From an uncultured Bacteroidales bacterium (GTDB taxonomy: Bacteria > Bacteroidota > Bacteroidia > Bacteroidales > JAUNSR01), in NCBI GenBank assembly GCA_947074105.1, contig CAMTON010000017.1, forward strand, positions 1 to 49,643: a stretch of 49,643 bases of DNA, read 5' to 3'. Both the position numbers and the translations under genes were made by a program. Positions 18,103 to 28,084 of the stretch are shown piece after piece; position 1 is the first letter of the stretch; every line of letters starts with the position of its first letter. The notes beneath the pieces were generated by a model that searched no databases, was not told where the DNA came from, and saw nothing but the letters and a program-made list of their open reading frames with translations.

Positions 18103-20025
18103 TTGAATATGAATAAAAGTATTTTAAAGAAAATCCTGGCTTCCGCCTTTATTTTAAGTTCTCTTGCAGCATGTAATGATGACGAAATAAGCAGAACTGA
18201 ATATGATATATTGTCCGCGAAAATATATGGCAATCTTAATGAAGCCCGTACCGGATGTATTCTTGTAAAATTCACTGCAGATCCGAACGGAAATATAGAA
18301 ACGGCAAAGATTTTAAAGGATATAAACGGAACCGAAATGCGAAGGATTTTTCCGGTAAACTCAAAAAGAGAAGAGTTGACAAGAAAGAATAATCTTCATT
18401 TATGGTATGCCATAACATTTGATGAAAATACTGAGGTTTCGGAAGCGGCAAATTCATTTGCGGCATTGTCGTTGGTTGAGAAGGTCGAATATTCAAGGAT
18501 CAATAAATATATCAATACTCCGGAAAGTGCCACTTCATCTTTTTTATCACTGTATAACGGTCTTACAAGATCGGGAGAAAGCACTGTAAATGATCCGCTA
18601 TATCATTTACAGTGGAGTCTGAAGAATGACGGAACGCTTTTGGATTCAAATTGCACTGCCGGTGCAGATATAAATATTGAAAAAGCATGGGAAAGATGCA
18701 CGGGCGATCCATCTGTTATTGTTGCTGTAGTAGATCAGGGAGTGATGTTTGATCATCCGGATCTTTACGCCAATATGTGGGTTAATGAAGCTGAATCTTA
18801 TGGTTCCGATACGGATTCCGACGGAAACGGATATAACGGAGACAGATACGGATTTAATTTTCTGAACTATGACGGTGTTCTTACTTATGGAACGGGACAC
18901 GGGACACATGTTGCCGGCACGATAGGTGCGATGAATAATAATAATGAAGGAATAGCCGGTATTGCGGGAGGTTCATCAATAGGTGACGGAGTGAAGATTA
19001 TGAGTTGCCAGATATCATCAGGGAATTCATATGCCAGTATTGAAAGAGAAGTTGAAGCAATTAAATATGCTGCCGATAACGGTGCCGTAATTCTACAGTG
19101 CAGTTGGGGCGTGCCTTCCGGAATATCAAATGATGAAGAATGGATGAATAAATTTCCGCTTGAAAAAGAGGTCCTGGATTATTTTATTCATAACGCCGGT
19201 TCTCCAAGCGGAGTTATCGATGGAGGAATAGTAATTTTTGCTGCAGGAAATGAAGGAAAATCGCAAATCGGCTATCCTGCTAAATACAAAGATTATATTG
19301 CTGTTACAGCAATTTCCCCTGATTTTACACCGGCAATATATACTAATTTCGGAGCTGAGGCTGATATTGCGGCTCCGGGAGGAGATTTTGCTTATTGTAA
19401 TAAAGATGAAAGGGCAAGGATAATCTCAACGATGCCACCAATTAAAGAAAGCAATTATGAGCTTTACGGATATAAACAGGGTACTTCAATGGCCTGTCCT
19501 CATGTATCCGGTGTTGCGGCACTTGGACTTTCGTATGCATCAAAACTGAAAAAACACTTTAAAGCAGCTGAATTTGTCAGGATGCTTAAAGAATCCACTA
19601 TTTCAATAGAACAGTATCTTACAGGATATAAGACAATATATTATACCGATCAGGACGGTATTGATTTTCCGGTTAATACCAGACTTGATCAATATCAGAA
19701 TAAGATGGGGCGTCTTATCAATGCGGTAAGCTTGCTCGATGCAGTTGAATCGGGAGGAAAAGCAATGAGAATACCAAATTATACGGTCAGTGTAAACGGA
19801 ACGGAAAATGATGATTTTTCCAAATACTTTATAGAAGGTACATTTGGAGCTTTTAATGCAGAGGGCTATAATCCTGAGATTGTAAAGATCGGAATGGAAG
19901 GATCGGTAATAACGATAGAAGGATTGAAAGAAGGAATCACTAATGTTATTATTACATCTGCCGGTATATCCCAGGAAATAACAATAATCGTAAGAAAAGG
20001 CAGCAGCAATAACGGATGGCTGTAA
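18103..20025 (+). CDS. Subtilisin-like (S8) serine protease lipoprotein
   Basis: This is a 640-residue S8 peptidase. The lipobox LSSLAAC lies near residue 23 and a fervidolysin-like pro-region spans about 40-150. The catalytic domain has Asp211 (VVDQGVMFDHPDL), His266 (GTGHGTHVAG), an oxyanion Asn in FAAGNEG and Ser462 (GTSMACPHVSG), so the triad is complete. The C-terminal 70 residues resemble an Ig-like Big_2 fold (VITIEGLKEGITNVIITSAG). An ATG at 18109 is an equally good start. It is probably anchored on the outer membrane or cell surface. With the upstream metallopeptidase and SusC/SusD pair it suggests an extracellular protein-degradation locus. Confidence 0.9.
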   Translation: MNMNKSILKKILASAFILSSLAACNDDEISRTEYDILSAKIYGNLNEARTGCILVKFTADPNGNIETAKILKDINGTEMRRIFPVNSKREELTRKNNLHLWYAITFDENTEVSEAANSFAALSLVEKVEYSRINKYINTPESATSSFLSLYNGLTRSGESTVNDPLYHLQWSLKNDGTLLDSNCTAGADINIEKAWERCTGDPSVIVAVVDQGVMFDHPDLYANMWVNEAESYGSDTDSDGNGYNGDRYGFNFLNYDGVLTYGTGHGTHVAGTIGAMNNNNEGIAGIAGGSSIGDGVKIMSCQISSGNSYASIEREVEAIKYAADNGAVILQCSWGVPSGISNDEEWMNKFPLEKEVLDYFIHNAGSPSGVIDGGIVIFAAGNEGKSQIGYPAKYKDYIAVTAISPDFTPAIYTNFGAEADIAAPGGDFAYCNKDERARIISTMPPIKESNYELYGYKQGTSMACPHVSGVAALGLSYASKLKKHFKAAEFVRMLKESTISIEQYLTGYKTIYYTDQDGIDFPVNTRLDQYQNKMGRLINAVSLLDAVESGGKAMRIPNYTVSVNGTENDDFSKYFIEGTFGAFNAEGYNPEIVKIGMEGSVITIEGLKEGITNVIITSAGISQEITIIVRKGSSNNGWL

Positions 20026-20054
20026 TAATATTGTTGAATAAAAATTGATATGAC

Positions 20055-20495
20055 ATGAAATTATTAAGATATGCTATATTTATGTTTCTATGTTCTTTTA
20101 TAGCATCATGTGAAAAGGATGATGTTATGACAGAGATAACAGAGCCAGATGACAGAATAGAGATAACAGATGAGAATATTCAAGGAGAATGGATGCTTAC
20201 ATACATTAACGGGGAAAAACTTAATTCTGAGACTGCGTTTTTCAATATTGTATTTTTATCAGAAGAGAGAGGTTTCATTATATCGGAAAATCTTAATTCA
20301 AGTTTTGAAAATGAGTCAGAAGGAATATATTCTTTAACTGAAAATGAAGAAAGTGAGTTTGTTATATCCGGGATTTATAATTTTTCCTATGGTGAATCAT
20401 GGAGCGAAAGTTATAGAATCAATTCTCTTTCACCTACCATGATGGTATGGACAGGAATGGATTCAGGAGATATATATACCTTTAACAGAAAATAA
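20055..20495 (+). CDS. Small lipocalin-like lipoprotein
   Basis: This 146-residue protein has a type II signal peptide (lipobox FIASC, Cys at residue 19), an acidic linker, and one beta-rich domain. That domain opens with IQGEWMLTYINGEKL and closes with MVWTGMDSGDIYTFNRK, a pattern typical of small lipocalin-like lipoproteins. No ligand can be inferred. It is 29 bp after the S8 protease gene and shares its transcript, so it could bind or protect that enzyme; this is context only. Confidence 0.7.
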   Translation: MKLLRYAIFMFLCSFIASCEKDDVMTEITEPDDRIEITDENIQGEWMLTYINGEKLNSETAFFNIVFLSEERGFIISENLNSSFENESEGIYSLTENEESEFVISGIYNFSYGESWSESYRINSLSPTMMVWTGMDSGDIYTFNRK

Positions 20496-20514
20496 AAAAA
20501 CAGATTTACAGAAG

Positions 20515-20557
20515 AACGGAACTATGTATGAGAAAGTCATAATATAGTTCCGTTTTA
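20515..20557 (+). terminator. Bidirectional terminator between convergent genes
   Basis: AACGGAACTAT (20515-20525) pairs perfectly with ATAGTTCCGTT (20544-20554), followed by TTTATAT. It lies between the lipocalin-like gene and the leftward MFS gene. Confidence 0.8.
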
Positions 20558-20565
20558 TATTTATC

Positions 20566-21954
20566 TTATTTCTTATGATAGTCTTTTATTCTTGAAATAC
20601 TTATAATAGCAGCTATGACAGCAATTCCGGCACCAACAAGCATAGATATGCTGTTGGCTTTATCTTTAGCTATAATGCTGAATAAAAAGGCAATCAGAGT
20701 AGTTCCGAATGTCTGCCCGACAAGTCTGCCGAGGGTAAGCATTCCGCTGGCACTTCCCGAACGCTCCTTAGGAGAGGAAGCCATAATACTGCTGTTGTTA
20801 GATGTCTGAAAGAAAGAATTTCCCATACCGGTAAGTGTAATTCTCCATATGACATCAAAATGACTGGCATGAGGTGTTAAGAAAGAAAGTGAAATAAGTC
20901 CGGCGCAGAAAACACACATACCAATGAAGCCTATTATTCCCGGATTGACTTTTTCAACCATAAATCCGGCTAATGGCCCCATTACCATAGCCGCTAATGG
21001 CCAGGCTGTGATCAGAAGGCCTGTCATTACTTCTGAATATCCCATCGTATTCTGAAGATAGAATGGAAGAGATATCATTACAAGCATCTGGGCAATGAAA
21101 GAGCATATCTTTCCTAATATGGAAAGCCGGAATATAGGTATACGCATAAGATCAATAGGAAGAAGTGGTGTCTTTTCATGTAATTGTCTGTATACGAAAT
21201 AATATCCTACAAGAAAGACTACTCCCAGCTGAATAAGAAGTCTTAATACCGGACTATGATGTGCAAAGCCGTCAAGAGTATAAAACAGAAGACCGAATGT
21301 TATGGCATTTGCAATAGCACTCAGATAATCATATTTCCTGCTCCTGTCTCTTACCGTTTTCGGAAGAAAGCGTAAGCCGGTAAAGAATGCAATAAGTGCT
21401 AAAGGAATATTTATTGAGAAAAGCCAGTGCCAGGAGCTTATGGCCAGTATACCTCCTGCAATGGACGGCCCCGATGCCGCAGAAACGGAAATCACCATTG
21501 CGTTGATGCCCATACCTCTACCTATTTTAGCTTTCGGAAATACACGCTTTATAAGAGCAGTACTGACACTCATAACGGCAGATGCACTGAATCCCTGAAA
21601 AATACGGGCTGTAAGAAGTGTGATAAAAGAGTCGGATAAAGCGCATAATATTGATGTTATGCAGAACATTATTGTTCCGATAAGAAAGATGCGCCGGCAT
21701 CCTATAATTTCGGCTAAAGAGGAAAACGGAAGTATGGATACAACTATTGCAAGCTGATAGCCGTTGACAATCCATGTCGCTATAGAGGGAGAGATCCTGA
21801 AATCATGAGCAAGGGTAGGCAGGACTATATTCATTATATAGCTGTCAAGAATTGCCATACTCATGGCGCAAGTGATGCAGACCATTGCCCAGGTCAGGCA
21901 GTGAGACGGAAGTCCGTCGGCATCCGGCGGAAGATTTTTGCAATCGGTTTTCAT
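20566..21954 (-). CDS. MFS transporter, DHA2/EmrB-like drug exporter
   Basis: This 462-residue protein has about 14 predicted membrane segments, as expected for the drug:H+ antiporter-2 group. Motifs include DSYIMNIVLPTLAHDF after helix 1, WIVNGYQLAIV, the loop 2-3 motif LAEIIGCRRIFLIG and the antiporter-type GPSIAGGILA motif. It exports hydrophobic compounds using the proton gradient; the substrate is unknown. It is a single gene between hairpins, with no membrane-fusion or outer-membrane partner beside it. Confidence 0.9.
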   Translation of the reverse strand: MKTDCKNLPPDADGLPSHCLTWAMVCITCAMSMAILDSYIMNIVLPTLAHDFRISPSIATWIVNGYQLAIVVSILPFSSLAEIIGCRRIFLIGTIMFCITSILCALSDSFITLLTARIFQGFSASAVMSVSTALIKRVFPKAKIGRGMGINAMVISVSAASGPSIAGGILAISSWHWLFSINIPLALIAFFTGLRFLPKTVRDRSRKYDYLSAIANAITFGLLFYTLDGFAHHSPVLRLLIQLGVVFLVGYYFVYRQLHEKTPLLPIDLMRIPIFRLSILGKICSFIAQMLVMISLPFYLQNTMGYSEVMTGLLITAWPLAAMVMGPLAGFMVEKVNPGIIGFIGMCVFCAGLISLSFLTPHASHFDVIWRITLTGMGNSFFQTSNNSSIMASSPKERSGSASGMLTLGRLVGQTFGTTLIAFLFSIIAKDKANSISMLVGAGIAVIAAIISISRIKDYHKK

Positions 21955-22336
21955 AATTATTACACTGTCAGATGACCGATATTTTTTATACTTTCTGATT
22001 CATCTTACTTTGTAACCAATTAAAACCGATTATGTTTTATTTTCAGAAGTTATATGAACTATAGATAACTATGCTTGTTAAATATTTGAGTTTAAAAAAT
22101 AAGGATTTTTTTGTGTGAAATAATATAAGGTAAGTATTGTTTCTTTTTTTAGGTAATAGATGTGAAGAGATGAACTTATGGAGTGTCCATATTGTTCATC
22201 TCTTTTATCTTATAGGGAAACAGCAATGAAAGAATAATGATTCTGATAGATTCTGAAAATTGCAAATTTTATAATGTTATATTATAAAATTTATTAAATT
22301 GCGATATTCCGACTTCACACAGTAATATGATATTAT
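21955..22336. other. Intergenic gap between MFS exporter and sensor kinase
   Basis: These 382 bases hold no plausible gene. Apart from the hairpin at 22165-22204 the gap is AT-rich and presumably carries the divergent promoters, but no clear TTTG / TAnnTTTG pair could be assigned. Confidence 0.5.
22165..22207 (+). terminator. Orphan terminator-like hairpin
   Basis: AAGAGATGAAC (22165-22175) pairs with GTTCATCTCTT (22194-22204), an inner TGGA/TCCA pair extends the stem, and TTT follows. It lies between divergent genes, so no annotated transcript runs into it from the left. Confidence 0.5.
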
Positions 22337-25300
22337 ATGAAAAATTTATTTTTCTGTATTGTCTTTATTATAAGTTCATTTTTTATTCCTCTTCATGGCA
22401 GAGATACAGGAAATAAAGAAAAAATAATAATAAAAGGATACTCTTCCAATATACCTTATGAATTTCTGGAAAATGACAATCCAAGCGGATTCACTATAGA
22501 TCTTGTAAAGCTCATAATGCAGGATCTTGATCTCCCTTATGAAATCTCTCTTTATGACGCAGAAACAGCAATCACGGAATTTCAGAATATCACCGATTAC
22601 AATAATCTGCTTCTTAACAAAAGATATTCATCATCACTTACAAAAGATTTTTTTGTAACCACCCCCTTCTGTGAAATCAAACTTGATGTGATTTGTCATA
22701 ATGATTGTGTTTATACCGGAATAGAGGATCTTGAAGGAAAGATAATTGCTATCAGAGAAGGCGCTGAAACAATAGATGATCTGAGAAATCTGAATAAAAG
22801 ATATGTCGAAAATATTGTTCAGGTAAAAAACAGTCTTGAGGCTTTGAGGATGGTTGAAAACGGAACGGCAGATTATGCAATATGTAACTCCCAGATATCA
22901 AGAGCTCTTATTATTCGTAACAGAATTCCAAATCTTAATATATATAATTCGGAAATTCCTCCTTTCGGACTCTGTTTTGTTTCAAAAAACAGAGATTTGA
23001 TACGTAGAATAAATAAATCACTTTTTGATTTAAATTCATCAGGTGTTTATGATACGATATATTATAAGTGGTTTGGAGATAAAGAAGAAAAAAATATATC
23101 AGGTATTATATTGTATATAATAGGATTATTGCTTTTACTTGCCGCTATAACTACACTGATAGCAGTGGTTTTCAGACATAAAGTGCGAAAGGCCGTATCA
23201 GAAATAAACAATGCGAACGGACTTATTCTTGATCTTAACCGTTCGATAAACTTTCTGATTGGAAAATCCAGTGTGAGTATTTTTATTTCTGATCTCAAGA
23301 ATAAATCACTGTATAAATATGAAAAAGGAAATTTCTCTAAGACTAAATATACGTTTGAAAAAATAGTCGAACACATACATCCTGATGATAAATCACTGTT
23401 TGATAACTGTTTTAAGGATCTTATTGAAAAGAAGATAGATAAAGTGGAATTTTCAATACGCATTTACAGTTATGAATACAATAAATATCTTGATTTTGCG
23501 ATAACCGCAACGATTCAGTATGATGCTCAAGGAAATGATCCCAAGACACTTTTTTCACTTATAGATGAAACAAGACAGAAGGAACTTATAAGAAATAAAT
23601 CACAGGTAATAGAAAGCCTGGATCTGGCTCTTAAGTCTGCGAAACTTATATTATGGGAATATGATCTGAAAAATAATGAGAATATTTTTAAAACTGAAAA
23701 TTCATTAAGTTATAATGTGTCTGATTCAGAGATCCTTGAAATGCTGCATCATGATGATGTAAAGGAGTTTCTGCATTTTATAGATAATGTTAAAAACAGA
23801 CAACAGATAACTAATGTCATCATAGTCCGGCTTAAACTTCTTAACAGTGATAAATACAAACCTTATGAAATAACAGCTTTACTTAAATCTGATGAAGAAA
23901 ATAATTCTCTTTCAGTGTTCGGAATTCTGAGAGACGTATCTGAAATATTTGATTATCAGAGTCGTCTTAATGAAAAGATAAAACAACTTGAAACCATAAA
24001 GGATAATCTTCCTTACGGAATAGCATATTTCGATAAGAACGAAAATCTATGTGAGATAAATGAGTTCCTTATAAATTTTCTGAAAGATGAGAATAAGGCT
24101 TCGTTTATAAGAGAATATAATAAAAGCAGGATATTTAAAGTCTCAGCCCGGAAAGCGGCAAGACTGAGAAACGGAAATGTGATATCTATAAAGCTTAACA
24201 GTAAAAATATAGCAAGAGAGATAAAAGAGCTTTGCAATGAAAAGCTTAATGACGACAGGATTTTTAATTTAAGTATTGCCGCTGTTTTTGATTATGACAA
24301 TATCCCGGCCGGTTATATGATGCTGATCGAAGATATAACAGAACGGGAAAGATATAATCAGAAAATAGAGATTCTTCAGAATAATCTTAATCTTGCTTTT
24401 GAGGCAGGAGAGATATCCGCATGGAAATATGACGTTGATTTACAGAAGTTATCTATGCTGCGGGGAGTAGCTTTGTCTCCGAACATTACAGAAATTAGGG
24501 AATTTTCTAATTTTATTCATCCTGAAGATATCGGTTTCGTTGTTAATGAAATAAACAGTATACGTAATAAGAGTAAGAAAAAGACAAATATATGTTTCAG
24601 GCTTAGAAATAAGAATAAATGGGATTGGTATCTTTCTCATATAATAGGAGTCAGGAAAAATGAAAAAGTAGTGCAGCTTATCGGAACTCTGAAGGACGTT
24701 ACTAAGGATATCAAAACAAAAGAGATGCTGAAAAAAATAAATTTTCAGTTACTCGAGAGTAATCTTGAAATAATAAAAAGTGAGGAAAGGCTTAAAATGA
24801 TTCTTGATAAACTCCCATTTCCTATTTTTATTAAGGATGAGACAGGAGCAATAATAAACTATGCAAATGAGGAGGCCTACAGAGTTTTCGGCGAGAAAGA
24901 TCATGAACGCGAAACTCCTGTGTTAATTTCGGAAGAAGATCAGAAACAGCAGCAACAGATAAACAGTCAGGTACTCGAAACGGGAGAGGAATATGTGGCG
25001 AATGAAGTACTTACTCTTAAAAACGGAAAGGTCCTTGATACATTCGTTAAAAAGACAAGGATAGAACATAAAGGGAAAAAACAGATTCTTATTGTCAGGA
25101 TTGATACTACGGAGCAGCAGATGGCACAGTTGACCACAAAGATTCTTTCAGCTTCTCTTCCTTCTCTGAAAGCTTATATATGGTATATTGATAAACGGAA
25201 TAACATATTGAAATATATAAAGTCGTATGTTAATGCGGAGAGGGATCTTTTTGCGATTAATTCGATTGAAAAGCTGATTTCATTTATGCATGTGGAGGAT

Positions 25301-26683
25301 AGGGAGCAGTATCGCCGTTCTATAGATGATATAATGGAAAAGGAATCTGGAGAAAAGGTGATTTTCTATCGTATAGATCTTGAAAAACAGGGAAAATATG
25401 AATGGTGGGAAACAAGAGCTGTTGTTGAGACTATTGAAAGCAACGATATTTCTTATAAATATCTTTATGGTATTAATATAAATATCAATGAACAGAAAAG
25501 TAACGAAATTAAACTGGAAAGAAGCAGACAGAGGCTGGATTCTCTTTACCGTGAAAATGAACTTATTCTAAATAATGTGACTTCTATCCTGGTATACATG
25601 AATAAGGAATATGAAGTGCAGTGGACTAATTCTGCCAATATATTTGACGGGATTTACAAAGACCGTTTTGTGAAAGGGAAAAAGTGTTATGTCTTATGTG
25701 GTAATAGCCGGCCCTGTGACAGATGTCCTGTGGAAAAGGCAATAGAAACCAAAGAGATAGTTAAAAGTGATTATTTTCCTATAAACAAGGAAGTTTTTGA
25801 AATTACAGCTATTCCTGTAACAGGTATAGACGGTAGTGGTTATGTTGAAGGGATAGTTTTGAAACTGGACAATATCACAGAGCGTATGAAACTTATTGAT
25901 GATCTCCGTCTTGCAAAAAAGAAGACAGAAGAGTCGGACAGACTGAAAATGGCTTTTCTTGCCAATATGAGTCATGAGATACGCACTCCCTTAAATGCAA
26001 TAGTCGGTTTTTCAGAAATGCTTCAGTATAGCGAAACTAAAGAGGAGAGAGACGAGTTTATGAAACTTATAAATTCCAACAGTGAACTTCTTCTTCGTCT
26101 TATCGGAGATATCCTTGATCTTTCAAAAATAGAATCCGGTACGATAGAAATAAGAAAGGATAATTTCGATATAGTAGATGTCTTCAGAGATCTGTATACA
26201 ACTTTCACCAACCGTTGTACCAATCCGGATGTTAAACTGATTTCGGTATCTTCAATGGAAAAATGTATTGTTATGCTGGATAAGAACAGGTTTGTGCAGG
26301 TAGTGGTTAATTTCATTACAAATGCGATGAAATATACTCTTAAAGGAGAGATTATAATGTCGCTTGAGATGATTGACGGCGGGATAAAGATTTCTGTAAA
26401 AGATACGGGTATAGGCATTTCTGCAGATAAACAGCATCTTGTGTTTGAAAGATTTGAAAAACTAGATTCTTTCGCGCAGGGAACAGGACTTGGTCTTGCT
26501 ATTACAAAAGCAATAATGGAAGCATTGCAAGGGAAAATAGGTTTTGAATCAACTGAAGGTGTGGGTTCTACTTTCTGGGCATGGTTTCCGTGTCACGATT
26601 CGGTTAAGGTCAACGATGAATTTTATAATCTTTCAGATATTGAAGAGAATTTAAAAATTAAGACATCTAAAGTCTGTGGATAA
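22337..26683 (+). CDS. Multi-PAS sensor histidine kinase with periplasmic solute-binding domain
   Basis: This is a 1448-residue membrane sensor. Signal peptide 1-21 is followed by a periplasmic family-3 solute-binding domain (about 30-250; IPYEFLENDNPSGFTIDLVKLI; GKIIAIREGAETIDDL). A membrane helix spans about 254-278 and roughly seven PAS-like domains cover 300-1190. The kinase core has HisKA His1213 (ANMSHEIRTPLNA), an N box (NFITNAMKYT), DTGIGIS, FERFEKL and GTGLGLAI. The last PAS domain holds Cys1117, 1121, 1127 and 1130 (C-x3-C-x5-C-x2-C), a possible metal or iron-sulfur site. There is no receiver domain and no adjacent response regulator. The ligand is unknown, perhaps an amino acid or another small polar compound. 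Confidence 0.9.
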   Translation: MKNLFFCIVFIISSFFIPLHGRDTGNKEKIIIKGYSSNIPYEFLENDNPSGFTIDLVKLIMQDLDLPYEISLYDAETAITEFQNITDYNNLLLNKRYSSSLTKDFFVTTPFCEIKLDVICHNDCVYTGIEDLEGKIIAIREGAETIDDLRNLNKRYVENIVQVKNSLEALRMVENGTADYAICNSQISRALIIRNRIPNLNIYNSEIPPFGLCFVSKNRDLIRRINKSLFDLNSSGVYDTIYYKWFGDKEEKNISGIILYIIGLLLLLAAITTLIAVVFRHKVRKAVSEINNANGLILDLNRSINFLIGKSSVSIFISDLKNKSLYKYEKGNFSKTKYTFEKIVEHIHPDDKSLFDNCFKDLIEKKIDKVEFSIRIYSYEYNKYLDFAITATIQYDAQGNDPKTLFSLIDETRQKELIRNKSQVIESLDLALKSAKLILWEYDLKNNENIFKTENSLSYNVSDSEILEMLHHDDVKEFLHFIDNVKNRQQITNVIIVRLKLLNSDKYKPYEITALLKSDEENNSLSVFGILRDVSEIFDYQSRLNEKIKQLETIKDNLPYGIAYFDKNENLCEINEFLINFLKDENKASFIREYNKSRIFKVSARKAARLRNGNVISIKLNSKNIAREIKELCNEKLNDDRIFNLSIAAVFDYDNIPAGYMMLIEDITERERYNQKIEILQNNLNLAFEAGEISAWKYDVDLQKLSMLRGVALSPNITEIREFSNFIHPEDIGFVVNEINSIRNKSKKKTNICFRLRNKNKWDWYLSHIIGVRKNEKVVQLIGTLKDVTKDIKTKEMLKKINFQLLESNLEIIKSEERLKMILDKLPFPIFIKDETGAIINYANEEAYRVFGEKDHERETPVLISEEDQKQQQQINSQVLETGEEYVANEVLTLKNGKVLDTFVKKTRIEHKGKKQILIVRIDTTEQQMAQLTTKILSASLPSLKAYIWYIDKRNNILKYIKSYVNAERDLFAINSIEKLISFMHVEDREQYRRSIDDIMEKESGEKVIFYRIDLEKQGKYEWWETRAVVETIESNDISYKYLYGINININEQKSNEIKLERSRQRLDSLYRENELILNNVTSILVYMNKEYEVQWTNSANIFDGIYKDRFVKGKKCYVLCGNSRPCDRCPVEKAIETKEIVKSDYFPINKEVFEITAIPVTGIDGSGYVEGIVLKLDNITERMKLIDDLRLAKKKTEESDRLKMAFLANMSHEIRTPLNAIVGFSEMLQYSETKEERDEFMKLINSNSELLLRLIGDILDLSKIESGTIEIRKDNFDIVDVFRDLYTTFTNRCTNPDVKLISVSSMEKCIVMLDKNRFVQVVVNFITNAMKYTLKGEIIMSLEMIDGGIKISVKDTGIGISADKQHLVFERFEKLDSFAQGTGLGLAITKAIMEALQGKIGFESTEGVGSTFWAWFPCHDSVKVNDEFYNLSDIEENLKIKTSKVCG

Positions 26684-26746
26684 TGCCTGATTCTTATATT
26701 TATCTGAATACTTACACTATTATTGTTACAAGCGGATTTTAATAAA

Positions 26747-26803
26747 AAAATCACTCTTTACCTGTTCCGTAAAAGGAATAAAGTAAAGAGTGATTTTATT
26801 TTT
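26747..26803. terminator. Bidirectional terminator between kinase and tdh
   Basis: Arms 26747-26761 and 26783-26797 form a perfect 15-bp stem (AAAATCACTCTTTAC) with A-rich and T-rich flanks, serving two convergent genes. Confidence 0.85.
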
Positions 26804-26817
26804 TATTTAAATGGATC

Positions 26818-27777
26818 TTATCTTATATCCATTTTCGCTTTTAATGCTCTGATCATATCAACAGTCATTGATTCAAGATCGAACTGAGGATTCCATCCCC
26901 ATTCTTCACGTGCACATGTATCATCCATACTGTCGGGCCATGAGTCTGCGATAGCCTGGCGTACAGGATCGAATTGGTAATGCATCTTAAAGTCAGGAAT
27001 ATGTCTTAAGATTGCATTTTTGATAATTTCCGGATCAAAACTCATCGCAGTGATATTGAACGAATTTCTATGGATAAGTTTTGAAGGATCTGCATTCATA
27101 ATGTCGACAGCTGCTTTAAGAGCATCTGGCATATACATCATGTCCATGAATGTGCCGGCCTGAATAGGACAGGAAAAATCACGACCTTCAACCGCAGCAT
27201 AATATATATCTACTGCATAATCTGTTGTTCCTCCGCCCGGAAGGGTAACATTTGAGATAAGCCCCGGGAATCTTACAGAACGAGTGTCAACGCCATATTT
27301 CGAAAAATAGTAATCACTAAGTAATTCACTTGCTACTTTTGTGATACCGTACATTGTTTTTGGTCGCTGTATAGTGTCCTGAGGGGTATCATGATGAGGA
27401 GTATTTGGGCCGAAAGCTCCGATAGAACTCGGAGTGAAAACCGCACATTTCTTTTCTCTTGCAATTTCAAGGATATTAAGCAGACCGTTCATCTGAATAT
27501 CCCATGCCAGAAGCGGTTTAGCTTCGGCAACTGCTGAAAGCAGAGCAGCGAGATTATAGATAGTGTCGATTTTATATTTATCAACTATTTCTGCCAGGCG
27601 CGCAGCGTCGGTGACATCGGCAATTTCTGAAGGGCCGGAGTCAAGCAGAATTCCTTTTGGTTCGGCACCTTTGACATATCCGGCAACAACCGTCGATCCG
27701 GGTATCTCATTTCTAAGCTTCATAGTAAGTTCAGATCCAATCTGTCCTGTTGATCCGATGACTAAAACATTCTTCAT
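26818..27777 (-). CDS. tdh: L-threonine 3-dehydrogenase, short-chain (SDR) type
   Basis: This 319-residue NAD-dependent SDR enzyme oxidises L-threonine to 2-amino-3-ketobutyrate. The nucleotide-binding motif VIGSTGQIGSE lies at residues 5-15, the catalytic Ser in TPSSIGAFG near 115, and the Tyr-x3-Lys pair in MYGITKVASE near 140-145. The pattern fits the SDR-type threonine dehydrogenases of bacteria rather than zinc-dependent Tdh. It is divergent from kbl, which uses its product, across a 307-bp gap, so both are probably controlled from there. Confidence 0.85.
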   Translation of the reverse strand: MKNVLVIGSTGQIGSELTMKLRNEIPGSTVVAGYVKGAEPKGILLDSGPSEIADVTDAARLAEIVDKYKIDTIYNLAALLSAVAEAKPLLAWDIQMNGLLNILEIAREKKCAVFTPSSIGAFGPNTPHHDTPQDTIQRPKTMYGITKVASELLSDYYFSKYGVDTRSVRFPGLISNVTLPGGGTTDYAVDIYYAAVEGRDFSCPIQAGTFMDMMYMPDALKAAVDIMNADPSKLIHRNSFNITAMSFDPEIIKNAILRHIPDFKMHYQFDPVRQAIADSWPDSMDDTCAREEWGWNPQFDLESMTVDMIRALKAKMDIR

Positions 27778-28084
27778 TTCTTTCCTTCTTAGAATTTATT
27801 TAAGAGTAGGTATTTTTATGCGATATATTAAATTCTATAATCTTTAACAATGAATATTTATCAACTCTTAGATTGTAATATAATTTTGTGTCAAAGATAT
27901 AGCGTATCTTTAAGGTGTGATACTTTTTTGTCAAAAAAAATATTTCATTTAAATTTATTTTTGTAGAAATTTGTAAATGATATTTACATACAATAATGTA
28001 ATTTTAAATATATTGTTAATCAATATATTACGAAAGTTGCATTTTGATAAAAACTGAACAGGTATTGTTATAAATCATAAGAAA
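27778..28084. other. tdh/kbl divergent intergenic region
   Basis: These 307 AT-rich bases must hold the two divergent promoters. A TATTTTTG at 27956-27963 resembles a -7 element for kbl, but no TTTG lies at the right distance. Nothing else is seen. Confidence 0.4.
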
